Source of the DNA: JACCXE01 sp963718605
GTDB lineage: Bacteria > Actinomycetota > Acidimicrobiia > Acidimicrobiales > JACCXE01
Assembly: GCA_963718605.1 (NCBI GenBank)
Contig: OY970363.1
Coordinates: 682,001-746,000, forward strand
DNA: 64,000 nt
Reading direction: 5' to 3'
Shown here: in pieces, positions 42,973 through 51,350 of the stretch
Position numbering within the stretch: position 1 is the stretch's first letter
Layout of the letters: every line of letters starts with the position of its first letter
Made by a program: the position numbers and the translations under genes
The notes under the pieces: generated by a model
What the model was told of the DNA's origin: nothing
The model's database searches: none
Seen by the model: only the letters and a program-made list of their open reading frames with translations

Positions 42973-43955
42973 GGTCCTTCTACGAGTCGCGGGAGCACGT
43001 GGACGGGGTGCGCTTCGACTTGCGTGTCGACCGGTCCATCCGGTGGCCAGAACACGAGTTGGCGCAGGACGTAGACAAGTTCGGTCAGCCACACGCGCTC
43101 ACGCAGGTCGGGCGCCGCGAACATCTCCGGGTAGTCCGCCTGCAACCACGGCACGATCCGCGGATAGGCCGGGGGCACTCGTAGCCACTGACCGTCTTGG
43201 CGAATGAGAGACACCAACTCGGCGTCGCGCGGACCGAGACGGATCCACTCGTAGTCCAGCAGCGCGGTGATGCGGCCGTCCGCGGCGAGCACGTTGGAAA
43301 ATCCCGCGTCACCGTGAACGACCGAGTCGCACGGATCCGCGAAAGGGTCGTGCGGCGCGAGCTCGTCGATGCGTGCGGCGGCGGCCCGCACGACACCGGC
43401 GTCGACGAACGGCGTCGCGAGCGCGGCGTCGACGAGCGGCGCCCATCGTGGATGCGGCAAGGCCAACAGATCGTGCCCCACGACTCCATCGGCCTCGTCC
43501 TTTGCCACCGACGCGTGGTCGCGCAACAGCGCCAGCACGTCAGCGGGCGGCGTCCACGCGTGCAACACCCGCAGCATCTCGGCGAACTCTGAGACCACGC
43601 GCCGCAGCTGGGGCTCGGGCATCGTCAATGACTGTTCCCAGAGCGCGGCACCTTCGACCCGTCGCACGAACATCCAACTCAGCTCGTCGTCGCGACCCCA
43701 CTCGACGATGTCGGGATAGAGCAATTCGCGCGGCAAGGCCGCCGCGACCGACGCCTCTCGGACGAGCCGCTCGCGATCGCCGCGAAAGCACACCCGCACG
43801 ACGAGGTCATCGCAACGCCAGGCATCGTTCGAGTTGCTGTCAAGGAACTCGACGTCGTCGGGAACCCGCAACTCCGTGACAGCCGCGACCCGCGCCAACC
43901 GCTTACGGGCGGGGTTGATCCCCCACTCCTCGTTGTCCTCGTTAGCGATCGGCAC
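42960..43955 (-). CDS. aminoglycoside phosphotransferase (APH) family kinase-like protein
   Basis: 331 residues from GTG 43955. The APH fold is shown by the catalytic loop SVVHGDAGFSNVLAADG and the metal-binding segment TALLDYEWIRLGPRDAEL. An N-lobe with DDLVVRVCFRGDRERLVREA precedes it. Family members phosphorylate antibiotics, choline, sugars or unknown small molecules; this one cannot be called a resistance gene. Its start lies within the last 14 bases of mreB, so expression is coupled to mreB. Confidence 0.85.
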   Translation of the reverse strand: MPIANEDNEEWGINPARKRLARVAAVTELRVPDDVEFLDSNSNDAWRCDDLVVRVCFRGDRERLVREASVAAALPRELLYPDIVEWGRDDELSWMFVRRVEGAALWEQSLTMPEPQLRRVVSEFAEMLRVLHAWTPPADVLALLRDHASVAKDEADGVVGHDLLALPHPRWAPLVDAALATPFVDAGVVRAAAARIDELAPHDPFADPCDSVVHGDAGFSNVLAADGRITALLDYEWIRLGPRDAELVSLIRQDGQWLRVPPAYPRIVPWLQADYPEMFAAPDLRERVWLTELVYVLRQLVFWPPDGPVDTQVEAHPVHVLPRLVEGPWAY

Positions 43956-44958
43956 CCATGAACATCACTCGCAATGAGTCGAAGGATTCAAGGCATTTAC
44001 CGGCGCCGAGCACAACGCACTCAAGTGGCGCCTCGACCAGGTGAACCGGAATCTGCGCTTCGACCGCGATGCGCTGGTCGAGGCCCGACAGCATGCCGCC
44101 ACCGCCGACCAGATGAATGCCCTGGGAGATGAGGTCTTGCGCGAGCTCGGGCGGCGCCTGGGCGAGGCACTGCAGCACGGACTCGACCATCGCCTTCACG
44201 TTCTCCTCGATCGCTTCGCGCACGACCTCGGCCGTGAGGATGATCGTCTTCGGCAGGCCCGACATCAGGTCGCGCCCGCGCACTTCCAGGCCCGGCACCA
44301 AGCCTTCAACCGGATACGCGGAGCCGATGTGCATCTTGATTTCTTCCGCCGTGCGTTCACCGATCGCGATACCGAACTCGCGCCGCACGTAGCTCTGGAT
44401 CGACGCGTCGATGTCGAAGCTGCCCACGCGAATCGCCTGCAGCGCGACGACGCCGCCCAGCGAGATCACCGCGGTCTCCGACGTACCGCCGCCGACGTCC
44501 ACCACCATGTTGCCGAGCGGTTCGTGGATGGGCAGGCCCGCGCCGATCGCGGCCGCCATCGGCTGCTCGATCAAGAACGCGGCCGCGGCGCCAGCGCGGC
44601 GCGCCGCCTCTTCCACCGCGCGCTTTTCGACTTCGGTGATAGCCGACGGCACACAGATCAATACGCGGGGCCGGTTGAAACGCGACACGCCGGCGCGCTG
44701 CAGGAGCAGGCGGATCATGCGCTGCGTGATGTCGAAGTCCGTAATGGCGCCTTGGCGCAACGGACGGACCGCCACGATGTAACCGGGCGTGCGCCCGATC
44801 ATCTGCCAGGCCTCGCGTCCCATCGCCAGCACCTCTTGGGTGCGGCTGTTCAGAGCGATCACGCTGGGCTCGTTCAGCACGATGCCAACGCCCTTCGCGT
44901 ACACGAGGGTGTTGGCGGTACCAAGGTCGATGGCGAGGTCCCTAGCCAGGACGGCCAC
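43942..44958 (-). CDS. mreB: rod shape-determining protein MreB
   Basis: 338 residues of typical MreB length. Actin-fold signatures: DLAIDLGTANTLVYAKGVGI (phosphate 1), VPSAITEVEKRAVEEAARRA, MVVDVGGGTSETAVISLGGV (phosphate 2) and IHLVGGGGMLSGLDQRI (adenosine). It polymerises under the membrane to guide wall synthesis. No mreC or mreD is in the window. It overlaps a small membrane protein gene at its 5' end and the APH-like gene at its 3' end. Confidence 0.95.
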   Translation of the reverse strand: MAVLARDLAIDLGTANTLVYAKGVGIVLNEPSVIALNSRTQEVLAMGREAWQMIGRTPGYIVAVRPLRQGAITDFDITQRMIRLLLQRAGVSRFNRPRVLICVPSAITEVEKRAVEEAARRAGAAAAFLIEQPMAAAIGAGLPIHEPLGNMVVDVGGGTSETAVISLGGVVALQAIRVGSFDIDASIQSYVRREFGIAIGERTAEEIKMHIGSAYPVEGLVPGLEVRGRDLMSGLPKTIILTAEVVREAIEENVKAMVESVLQCLAQAPPELAQDLISQGIHLVGGGGMLSGLDQRIAVEAQIPVHLVEAPLECVVLGAGKCLESFDSLRVMFMGADR

Positions 44959-45142
44959 CCTCGTCGTCGCGGCGGCCGCGCTGGTCGTAGTCGTCGCGGT
45001 CAGGCGCGAGGGCCTGCAGCTCGCGGCGGAACGCGTCGATGCCCGTGTCGACGCCGGTTGGCTTGCGTTGGCGCAGCCAAATGATCGTGCAGCCCACGGC
45101 AGTAAAGATCGCGGCGAGCCCTAGATATATGAGATTGCTCAA
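44942..45142 (-). CDS. small single-pass membrane protein upstream of mreB
   Basis: 66 residues from TTG 45142. One membrane helix (LIYLGLAAIFTAVGCTIIWL) is followed by a charged cytoplasmic tail (RQRKPTGVDTGIDAFRRELQ) with many Asp and Arg. Its 3' end overlaps the mreB start by 17 bases. It may help anchor or regulate MreB; that is inferred only from the overlap. I do not recognise a family. Confidence 0.65.
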   Translation of the reverse strand: MSNLIYLGLAAIFTAVGCTIIWLRQRKPTGVDTGIDAFRRELQALAPDRDDYDQRGRRDDEGGRPG

Positions 45143-45215
45143 CGGACCCGCACCGACATAGAGCCAGAGCGTATGCGGGGCGATGCCTGTCGGCGTGAAG
45201 CCGTCGGTAGTCTCG

Positions 45216-46433
45216 ATGCCGGTGGAACCCTTCGATGGCGCAGACGACGAGGCCGATCGCGGCTGGGTTCACCCCGACGACCGCCTTTGGCGGCATCCGT
45301 CGGAGATGGGAATGGCCGGTGGTGGCGGCGGTGCAGCCACGGCTCCGGCACCCAAGGTCAAAGTGCCCAATGTGTTCGCCATCGCGGGTCTCGCCGGAGT
45401 AATCGGCGCACTGATGACCGCGGGCCTCATCGCGGCCATCGGCGGGTTCAACGGGCGTGTCCATCCGGTGCGCAGCATCGAGCGGGTCGCCGCTACCTCG
45501 GTGGTGAAGACGTCGAACACCCTGGCCTCGGGTAGCAGCGTCGTATCGGTCGCGCAACGCCTCCGGCCCGCGATCGTCGAGGTGCGGGCCACGACGGGTA
45601 GCGGGCAGAAGGTGTCGGGGTCGGGCGTCGCGTTTCGCACCGACGGCCACATCCTGACGAATCGCCACGTCGTCGAAGGCGCGGCGAACGTGATCGTGAT
45701 CGCGTCGGACGGCCGATCCCTCACCGCCAAGATCGTGGGTACTGACGCCGACACCGATGTCGCGGTGCTCAAGGTTGATACTGAGATACCCGTCGCTGTC
45801 CTTGGCACCACGAGCGGGCTGCAGGTCGGGCAACAGGCAATTGCCATCGGATCGCCGCTCGGCCTATCCGGCGGACCGTCGGTGACCGTCGGCGTGGTCA
45901 GCGCGCTCGGTCGCCGCATCGACAGCGAGGGCGGCGCGCCGCTCGTCGACATGATTCAAACCGACGCGCCCATCTCTCCCGGCTCGTCGGGCGGCGCACT
46001 GGTCGACTCGGACGGCAACGTGATCGGAATCACCACCGCGATAGCGGTGAGCGAGGTCGGCGCCGAGGGCCTCGGGTTCGCCACGCCGATCGACATCGCA
46101 CGCGACGTCGCCGAACAGTTGCTCAGCACAGGTCATGTGGTGCACGTGTGGCTCGGCGTGCGCGGCGAGGACCTCGAGTTGTCGATGGCGAAGTCGCTCG
46201 GGCTCGCCGGTGGCGCGCTCGTCAACGAAGTGACCAAGGACAGCCCGGCCGACCTCGCGGGCCTTCACCCGCAAGACATCATCACCACCGTGAACGGCAA
46301 GCACGTGAGTGGCATCGCCGATGTGATCGTGAACGTTCGTACTCGCAAGGTCGGCGACATCGTGAAGGTCGTCGTGTGGCGCGAGGGCAAGCCGCACACG
46401 TTCGCGGTCACGCTAAAAGAGCGAAACCTCTAA
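45216..46433 (+). CDS. HtrA-like S1C serine protease with PDZ domain
   Basis: 405 residues from ATG 45216. The N-terminal cytoplasmic motif DRLWRHPSEMG is typical of actinobacterial members. A membrane helix (VFAIAGLAGVIGALMTAGLI) is followed by the trypsin-like domain with His in LTNRHVVEG, Asp in DTDVAVLKV and Ser in SPGSSGGALVD. A C-terminal PDZ domain (about 310-395: GALVNEVTKDSPADLAGLHP) completes it. It degrades misfolded extracytoplasmic proteins. It is divergent from the mreB operon. Confidence 0.93.
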   Translation: MPVEPFDGADDEADRGWVHPDDRLWRHPSEMGMAGGGGGAATAPAPKVKVPNVFAIAGLAGVIGALMTAGLIAAIGGFNGRVHPVRSIERVAATSVVKTSNTLASGSSVVSVAQRLRPAIVEVRATTGSGQKVSGSGVAFRTDGHILTNRHVVEGAANVIVIASDGRSLTAKIVGTDADTDVAVLKVDTEIPVAVLGTTSGLQVGQQAIAIGSPLGLSGGPSVTVGVVSALGRRIDSEGGAPLVDMIQTDAPISPGSSGGALVDSDGNVIGITTAIAVSEVGAEGLGFATPIDIARDVAEQLLSTGHVVHVWLGVRGEDLELSMAKSLGLAGGALVNEVTKDSPADLAGLHPQDIITTVNGKHVSGIADVIVNVRTRKVGDIVKVVVWREGKPHTFAVTLKERNL

Positions 46434-46655
46434 CTACCCGCCGTACACAAGCAAGTCCCCCGGCTGGCAGTCGAGCACCTCGCAGATCGCGGCCAGCGTC
46501 GAGAAGCGGATGGCGCGGGCCCGGCCGTTCTTGAGGATCGACAGATTCACGACGGTGACGTCAACCTGTTCGGCCAGTTCGGTCAGCGTCATGGCGCGCG
46601 CTTCGAGCAACTCGTCGAGTCGAACGGTGATACCGGACTCGGAATCGGCGGACAC
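46434..46655 (-). CDS. XRE-family regulator (YozG-like)
   Basis: 73 residues forming one Cro/C1-type helix-turn-helix (MTLTELAEQVDVTVVNLSIL, NGRARAIRFSTLAAICEVLD, CQPGDLLVY). It is the usual partner of DUF2975 membrane proteins in a two-gene unit. Only one base separates it from the DUF2975 stop. A large inverted repeat upstream of the pair is probably its operator, giving autoregulation. Confidence 0.92.
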   Translation of the reverse strand: MSADSESGITVRLDELLEARAMTLTELAEQVDVTVVNLSILKNGRARAIRFSTLAAICEVLDCQPGDLLVYGG

Positions 46656-46656
46656 G

Positions 46657-47241
46657 TCAGACGGTGCCTTCGACGTCTTGGCGCAAGCGCACGCCTTGCG
46701 CGAACACCTCGGCCAGAGCGAACACCCCCAGCGCGATCATCGGTCCGGTAAAGGAGATATCCGTGCTCGTGGAGAGATCGCCATCGAGCGAGAAGGCCAG
46801 TTCGGAATTCATCATCGAGCCGAAAATGCCGACCAATGGGATTCCAAGGAGGAACAGAAACCCGATGCTCCTGAGTCGCGCCACGTTCTTCTCGCTGAAC
46901 GGGTCGCCGTCACGCACCGACAGCAATATCAAGCGCGCGAAGTAGGCGAAGGCGAGTGTGAGCAGAATTGGCCCGATGTCACGGGCGGCCACGAGCCACT
47001 TGTCGTGGCGGTCCGCGTGGGTCAGCTGCGACGTCACGTCGACGGTTTCGGGCCTCACCACGTGCTTCGGCAGTTCCTTCAGATGCCGGCCGTCGATCTG
47101 GTGGTGCACCGCGATCGTGTCGCGGCCCTTGCCGGTCACCGCCTGGCCAACCGTGAGAAGACCGAAGATCCCACCGACGACGAGGAGCAGTGTTGCCAAA
47201 CCCGCCAAGAACCTCACGCCAGTAGGCGAGGTCGCTTTCAT
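46657..47241 (-). CDS. DUF2975 membrane protein
   Basis: 194 residues with about four membrane helices (RFLAGLATLLLVVGGIFGLL, ARDIGPILLTLAFAYFARLI, SIGFLFLLGIPLVGIFGSMM, FTGPMIALGVFALAEVFAQG). The GDPFSEKNVARLRSIG loop between helices is the DUF2975 signature. Function in the family is unknown; the pairing with a small XRE regulator is widely conserved. The start is 10 bases from the inverted repeat. Confidence 0.9.
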   Translation of the reverse strand: MKATSPTGVRFLAGLATLLLVVGGIFGLLTVGQAVTGKGRDTIAVHHQIDGRHLKELPKHVVRPETVDVTSQLTHADRHDKWLVAARDIGPILLTLAFAYFARLILLSVRDGDPFSEKNVARLRSIGFLFLLGIPLVGIFGSMMNSELAFSLDGDLSTSTDISFTGPMIALGVFALAEVFAQGVRLRQDVEGTV

Positions 47242-47251
47242 TCCGTACCCC

Positions 47252-47298
47252 TATCGATAATCGTTATTATCGATTAACGATACTAACGATTATCGATA
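47252..47298. promoter_or_regulatory. operator-like perfect inverted repeat before DUF2975/XRE
   Basis: TATCGATAATCGTTA (47252-47266) and TAACGATTATCGATA (47284-47298) are exact reverse complements, with a third ATCGATTAACGATA element between them. The AT-rich patch stands out in the GC-rich surroundings. It is well placed to cover the promoter of the DUF2975/XRE pair and is most likely bound by the XRE protein. Confidence 0.75.
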
Positions 47299-47309
47299 TG
47301 TCAAGAGGT

Positions 47310-48242
47310 TCAGCGCGAGCGGCGGCGCACGCCGATAACGGCGCCGACAATCCCGGCGACGGCGGTTCCGCCCACCACCGCCATCGAAAGTTCCTGCCGC
47401 TTCGTCGGTGACAGTCGCTGCCACCACGTCGGTCGGCGAGTCGCGACGAGCGCTTCGCGGTTGTCGAACACCGGCGCCCAGCCCTCGGAACGCAGGGTGT
47501 CGCTCGCCACCACCCACGGGTGCGACGCCAGCGCGCCGATGCCGCGGTTCACGGTTTTGCCGAAACGCACGCGGCGCACCGCGCGCCGCACCGGTTCGGG
47601 CAGCGCGACCACTCGTCCTCCGGACAACGCCCGGGCTTCGTCCTCGTTAATCCACCCGGCGGGCGCGACGTTGCGCACACCGCTGATCTCGTTGTCGAGC
47701 ACGACTGCCACCGCGCCGGCGAGGTCTTCCACGTGCAGGAACTGCACTGGGCGCGATCCGTCACCCGAACCGAGCCCCGCGATGCCTTCGAGGTCGGCGG
47801 CGGGCCAGTCCTGCTCACCCGGCACCACGACTGCGCAGGGGCGCAGGATCGTGACGCGGCACGCCGGGTGGTCGGCGGCCCATTCGTGGCTGCGCCGTTC
47901 GACCTCGGCCCGCGCCGCCACTTCGTCGGTGGCGGGGTTCGGCCGCAGTGTCGCGTCTTCGGTGAGCGGAATCGGGTTGTCGGCCCACGCGCCGTAGACC
48001 GCGGCCGACGACAGCAGCACCACGTGGTCGGCGCCAATGCCGGCGGCGGCATCGAGAATTGCCTCGGTGTCCCGCGGTTCGGCTGCGTGCACGACCGCGG
48101 TCGCACCGGCGAGCGCGGCCTTCAATTCGATGGTGGAGCCGGAAGGCGACGCCTCGATCACCTCGTGGCCGTCGAGGCGCAATTTGCGCACAATGGCGGC
48201 CCCTACGGAGGTGTTCGGGCCGAGAACTGCAGTGGTCGCCAT
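47310..48242 (-). CDS. NAD-dependent epimerase/dehydratase-like (extended SDR) protein
   Basis: 310 residues. A Rossmann start (TTAVLGPNTSVGAAIVRKLR) has a degenerate glycine motif. LLSSAAVYGAW and the segment around RVTILRPCAVVVPG are typical of extended SDRs. The YxxxK catalytic motif is not clear, so it may be an atypical or non-catalytic binder. A C-terminal membrane helix (LSMAVVGGTAVAGIVGAVIG) tethers it. It is divergent from the DUF2342 gene. Confidence 0.8.
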   Translation of the reverse strand: MATTAVLGPNTSVGAAIVRKLRLDGHEVIEASPSGSTIELKAALAGATAVVHAAEPRDTEAILDAAAGIGADHVVLLSSAAVYGAWADNPIPLTEDATLRPNPATDEVAARAEVERRSHEWAADHPACRVTILRPCAVVVPGEQDWPAADLEGIAGLGSGDGSRPVQFLHVEDLAGAVAVVLDNEISGVRNVAPAGWINEDEARALSGGRVVALPEPVRRAVRRVRFGKTVNRGIGALASHPWVVASDTLRSEGWAPVFDNREALVATRRPTWWQRLSPTKRQELSMAVVGGTAVAGIVGAVIGVRRRSR

Positions 48243-48259
48243 CGCCCTACGATGCCCTT

Positions 48260-49429
48260 ATGTCAGACGATGGTCCAGTCGGGCCCAACCCCTTCGACGG
48301 GATTCCGCTCTTCAAGGACCTCGCAGGCATGTTCCAGAACGGGGGCACGCTCAATTTCGACATCGCGCGCCAGACCGGTTTGTGGGTCGCGACCGGTGGA
48401 AAAAGCGAGTCGAACGTCGACCCGGTCCAGCGCATGCGGTACGAGGAGTTATTCACGATCGCGGCGCTGCATGTGGGCGAAGCGACCGGCCTTGTGATCG
48501 AAGCCGCCGCGGCGGCCGTGCAGATCGCCACGCGCGCCGAGTGGGCCGCGACCGCGCTCGACGCCTACCGGCCCATCCTTGAACAACTCGCAACCGCGGT
48601 CGGCAACGCCAACGATCCGATCGCCGGGGTTGAAGTCGACGAGGCGATGGGCTTCCTCGGCGGGCTCGGCAAGATGATGAGCCCGGTACTTATCGGCATG
48701 CAGGCGGGCGTGATGGTCGGCCAACTCGCGCAGCGCGGGCTCGGCCCCTACGACCTGCCGCTCCCCCGCCCCGCGGGCGCCGCCTTGCAGATCGTGGCCA
48801 CCAACCTCGATGCCTTCGCCGCCGAGTGGGACTTGCCGATCGACGACCTGCGCCTGTGGGTGCTCGTCGAGGAACTCTCATTTCATGTGGTCCTGGGCGC
48901 GCCGGCGGTGCGCGCCCGTATCGAGGAACTGGTCGGTCAGTACGTGTCGGGTTTCAACGTCGACGGTTCGAACATCGAAGAGCACCTCGGCGAGATCGAT
49001 CCGTCCGACGCCGGGTCCCTCGAGCGCATCCTCGGCAACCCCGAGACGCTGCTCGGCGCCATCCAAACCGACGCGCAGCGCGACACGCTCACCCAACTCA
49101 CCGCGGCGGTCGCCGCGCTCATCGGCGTCGTCGATCACGTGATGAGCACCGTCGGCCCGCGGGTTACCGGCCAACCCCAAGTGCTCGCCGAAGCGTTACG
49201 GCGTCGCCGTCAGGGCAAAGACGAAGACCAACGATTCGCGGAGCGCATGCTCGGCCTGTCTCTAGGACCGAACACGCGTGAGCAGGGCGTCGCGTTCATC
49301 GAAGGTGTGATCGAACGTTCCGATCCGGACACGCTCGCGCAACTGTGGAACAAGAAGGCGGGCCTGCCGACTCCGGCCGAGATCAACGCACCGGGTCTGT
49401 GGCTCGCGCGGATGGAGTTCGAGAACTAG
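48260..49429 (+). CDS. DUF2342/zincin-like protein with degenerate active site
   Basis: 389 residues from ATG 48260. The F420-associated zinc-dependent hydrolase family is recognised by GGFLGGLGKMMSPVLIGMQA-like text near 135, GQLAQRGLGPYDLPLPRP, and SGFNVDGSNIEEHLGEIDPS. The family normally has an HExxH motif after a WV.L segment. Here the same place reads LWVLVEELSFHVVL, so the first and second zinc-binding His are missing. It may be a pseudo-enzyme. It converges with the response regulator gene, overlapping it by four bases. Confidence 0.78.
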   Translation: MSDDGPVGPNPFDGIPLFKDLAGMFQNGGTLNFDIARQTGLWVATGGKSESNVDPVQRMRYEELFTIAALHVGEATGLVIEAAAAAVQIATRAEWAATALDAYRPILEQLATAVGNANDPIAGVEVDEAMGFLGGLGKMMSPVLIGMQAGVMVGQLAQRGLGPYDLPLPRPAGAALQIVATNLDAFAAEWDLPIDDLRLWVLVEELSFHVVLGAPAVRARIEELVGQYVSGFNVDGSNIEEHLGEIDPSDAGSLERILGNPETLLGAIQTDAQRDTLTQLTAAVAALIGVVDHVMSTVGPRVTGQPQVLAEALRRRRQGKDEDQRFAERMLGLSLGPNTREQGVAFIEGVIERSDPDTLAQLWNKKAGLPTPAEINAPGLWLARMEFEN

Positions 49430-50127
49430 ACGCTTTCGAGCTTGTAGCCCAAGCCGCGGATCGTGGTGATGCGGGCTGGCTTCGCGGGGTCATCCTCGAC
49501 CTTGGCCCGCAAGCGTTTGATGTGCACGTCCAGTGTCTTCGTGTCGCCCACGTAATACGGACCCCACACGCGATCGATGATCACTTCACACGTGAGCACG
49601 CGACCGGGATTCGACATCAACAACTCAAGCAACTCGAACTCCTTGAGCGGCAAGCTCAGCGGTTCACCCCGAAGCGATACTTCGTGGCTGGCCGCGTCCA
49701 ATCGCAGATCGCCGACCACGAAGGATTCTTCCGGAACGACGTCATCCAACGGTGTACGGCGCAGCGCCGCGCGCATCCGCGCGACGAGCTCGCGTAGACG
49801 GAACGGTTTGGTGACGTAGTCGTCAGCGCCGACTTCGAGCCCGACCACCGTATCGATCTCGCTGCCCTTGGCGGTGACCATGATGATCGGTACGCGAGAC
49901 TTGGCCCGGATCTCGCGGCAGACGTCGAGGCCCGACATCCGCGGCAGCATCACATCCAGCAAGACGAGGTCGGGGCGCACGAGGTCGAACATCTCAAGCG
50001 CCGTCACGCCGTCCCGCGCCGCATGCACGAGGAAACCCTCGCGCTTCAGCCCGACGACGAGTGCCTCGACGAAGCTGTCCTCGTCCTCGACGACGAGGAC
50101 GGTCGGTTGCGTTCCCGGCACGTTCAC
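49426..50127 (-). CDS. OmpR-family response regulator
   Basis: 233 residues. Receiver: TVLVVEDEDSFVEALVVGLK, acceptor Asp in DLVLLDVMLPRMSGLD, Lys in DDYVTKPFRLRELVAR. A winged-helix DNA-binding domain (LPLKEFELLELLMSNPGRVL, RLRAKVEDDPAKP, TIRGLGYKLE) follows. It is close in style to RegX3-like phosphate-response regulators. No kinase is adjacent; the orphan kinase at 36.4-39.0 kb is a candidate partner in this window. Confidence 0.93.
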   Translation of the reverse strand: MNVPGTQPTVLVVEDEDSFVEALVVGLKREGFLVHAARDGVTALEMFDLVRPDLVLLDVMLPRMSGLDVCREIRAKSRVPIIMVTAKGSEIDTVVGLEVGADDYVTKPFRLRELVARMRAALRRTPLDDVVPEESFVVGDLRLDAASHEVSLRGEPLSLPLKEFELLELLMSNPGRVLTCEVIIDRVWGPYYVGDTKTLDVHIKRLRAKVEDDPAKPARITTIRGLGYKLESV

Positions 50128-50196
50128 GATGCTACGAGCGTCTGTTCACACAGACGCGGTCAAAGAGCCGTTGCACACCGAGTGTTCACCTTCACG

Positions 50197-50382
50197 TCAC
50201 TCGGAGGTCGCCGGCGGGTCGTCCGTGGTGGGGGCATGCCGACGTCCCGCCTTGCGCACGGCGTCTGTGAGTAAGAACTCGATCTGCGCATTGACGCTGC
50301 GCAACTCGTCCGCCGACCACTTTTCGAGGTCGGCGTAGAGCTGCGGCGGCAGCCGAAGCAGGTAGCTCTTGCGGGGCGCCAC
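50197..50382 (-). CDS. ribbon-helix-helix (Arc-like) regulator
   Basis: 61 residues from GTG 50382 with AAGGGG upstream. The RHH core is KSYLLRLPPQLYADLEKWSA then ELRSVNAQIEFLLTDAVRKA. It begins 11 bases after the SPFH stop, and such pairs occur widely in actinobacteria. It probably binds the palindrome at 51285-51310 upstream of the SPFH gene. Confidence 0.85.
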   Translation of the reverse strand: MAPRKSYLLRLPPQLYADLEKWSADELRSVNAQIEFLLTDAVRKAGRRHAPTTDDPPATSE

Positions 50383-50393
50383 AAGCTGGCCCC

Positions 50394-51272
50394 TTACTGG
50401 TAGAGCGAGCCCGAGTTGACGACCGGTTGCACGCCGCGATCGCTGCACAACACGACCAGCAGGTTCGACACCATGGTCGCCTTCCGCTCTTCGTCAAGCT
50501 CGACGATGTTCTGCTCGCTCAACATCTCGAGCGCGTGATCGACCATCCCGACCGCGCCTTCCACGATCGTGCGGCGGGCCGCGACCACCGCGTTCGCCTG
50601 CTGGCGCCGCAGCATCTCGCCGGCGATCTCGGGTGCGTAGGCCAGGCGACGCAGGCGCGTGTCGAGCACGGTGACGCCAGCGACGTTCAGTCGCTCCTGC
50701 AGTTCATCTTGCAGGGTGGCCATTACCTCGTCGGCGTTGCCGCGCAGGCTGACCTGACCCTCTTCGTAGTCGTCGTACGGATACTCGCTGGCGACGTGGC
50801 GCACCGCGGCTTCGGTCTGGATGAACACGAAGCCTTGGTAGTCCTCGACGTCGAAGGCCGCCTTCGCGGTGTCGACGACCTGCCAGTTGATGACCGACGC
50901 GATCTCGACCGGGTTGCCGACCGCGTCGTTGACCTTCAGCGTGTCGCTGTCGAACGTCTTGATCCGCAGCGAGAACGTGCGGCGCACCCGCCACGGGAAC
51001 GTCCACCAGAAACCCTCATCGCGCACGGTGCCCACGTAGCGACCGAACGACACGAGCACCTTCGCCTGGTTGGGCTTCACGAGGAAGAACCCGACCGGCA
51101 TCGCCAGCACCTTGATCGTCAACAGAATCGCGAGGACCGTGCAGACCGCGGTCCCCGCTCCCCCGCCCGCCGCCACGGCACCGCCGATCAGCAGGAACGT
51201 AATTACGACCGCCGCGACTTCGCTCAGCACGGCGAGCCACCCGTTAAACGCCTTAACCGGACGTTCAGTCAT
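50394..51272 (-). CDS. SPFH/Band 7 domain membrane protein
   Basis: 292 residues. Two N-terminal membrane helices (LSEVAAVVITFLLIGGAVAA, VCTVLAILLTIKVLAMPVGF) are followed by the SPFH domain (about 65-250: VKPNQAKVLVSFGRYVGTVR, EASVINWQVVDTAKAAFDVE-like text, GVTVLDTRLRRLAYAPEIAG). Flotillin/stomatin relatives organise membrane microdomains. The downstream RHH gene is its conserved companion. A palindromic operator lies just upstream of the ATG. Confidence 0.92.
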   Translation of the reverse strand: MTERPVKAFNGWLAVLSEVAAVVITFLLIGGAVAAGGGAGTAVCTVLAILLTIKVLAMPVGFFLVKPNQAKVLVSFGRYVGTVRDEGFWWTFPWRVRRTFSLRIKTFDSDTLKVNDAVGNPVEIASVINWQVVDTAKAAFDVEDYQGFVFIQTEAAVRHVASEYPYDDYEEGQVSLRGNADEVMATLQDELQERLNVAGVTVLDTRLRRLAYAPEIAGEMLRRQQANAVVAARRTIVEGAVGMVDHALEMLSEQNIVELDEERKATMVSNLLVVLCSDRGVQPVVNSGSLYQ

Positions 51273-51284
51273 GCCCCATCTCCT

Positions 51285-51310
51285 CTATCAAAGTGATATC
51301 ACATTGATAG
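51285..51310. promoter_or_regulatory. 26-bp palindrome, probable operator of the SPFH/RHH pair
   Basis: The site runs CTATCAA-A-GTGATATCAC-A-TTGATAG and is symmetric except for two bases. It lies 12 bases upstream of the SPFH ATG. The TGATATCA core suits a ribbon-helix-helix dimer pair. Autoregulation by the RHH protein is inferred. Confidence 0.7.
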
Positions 51311-51350
51311 GCCTAAGCAGACTGAAAGTCAACCCCCGGGTTGGGGACTT

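Noticed and set aside
42960..43955. Antibiotic resistance gene
   Set aside because: The APH fold is clear but the family has many functions. Nothing in sequence or context supports drug modification.
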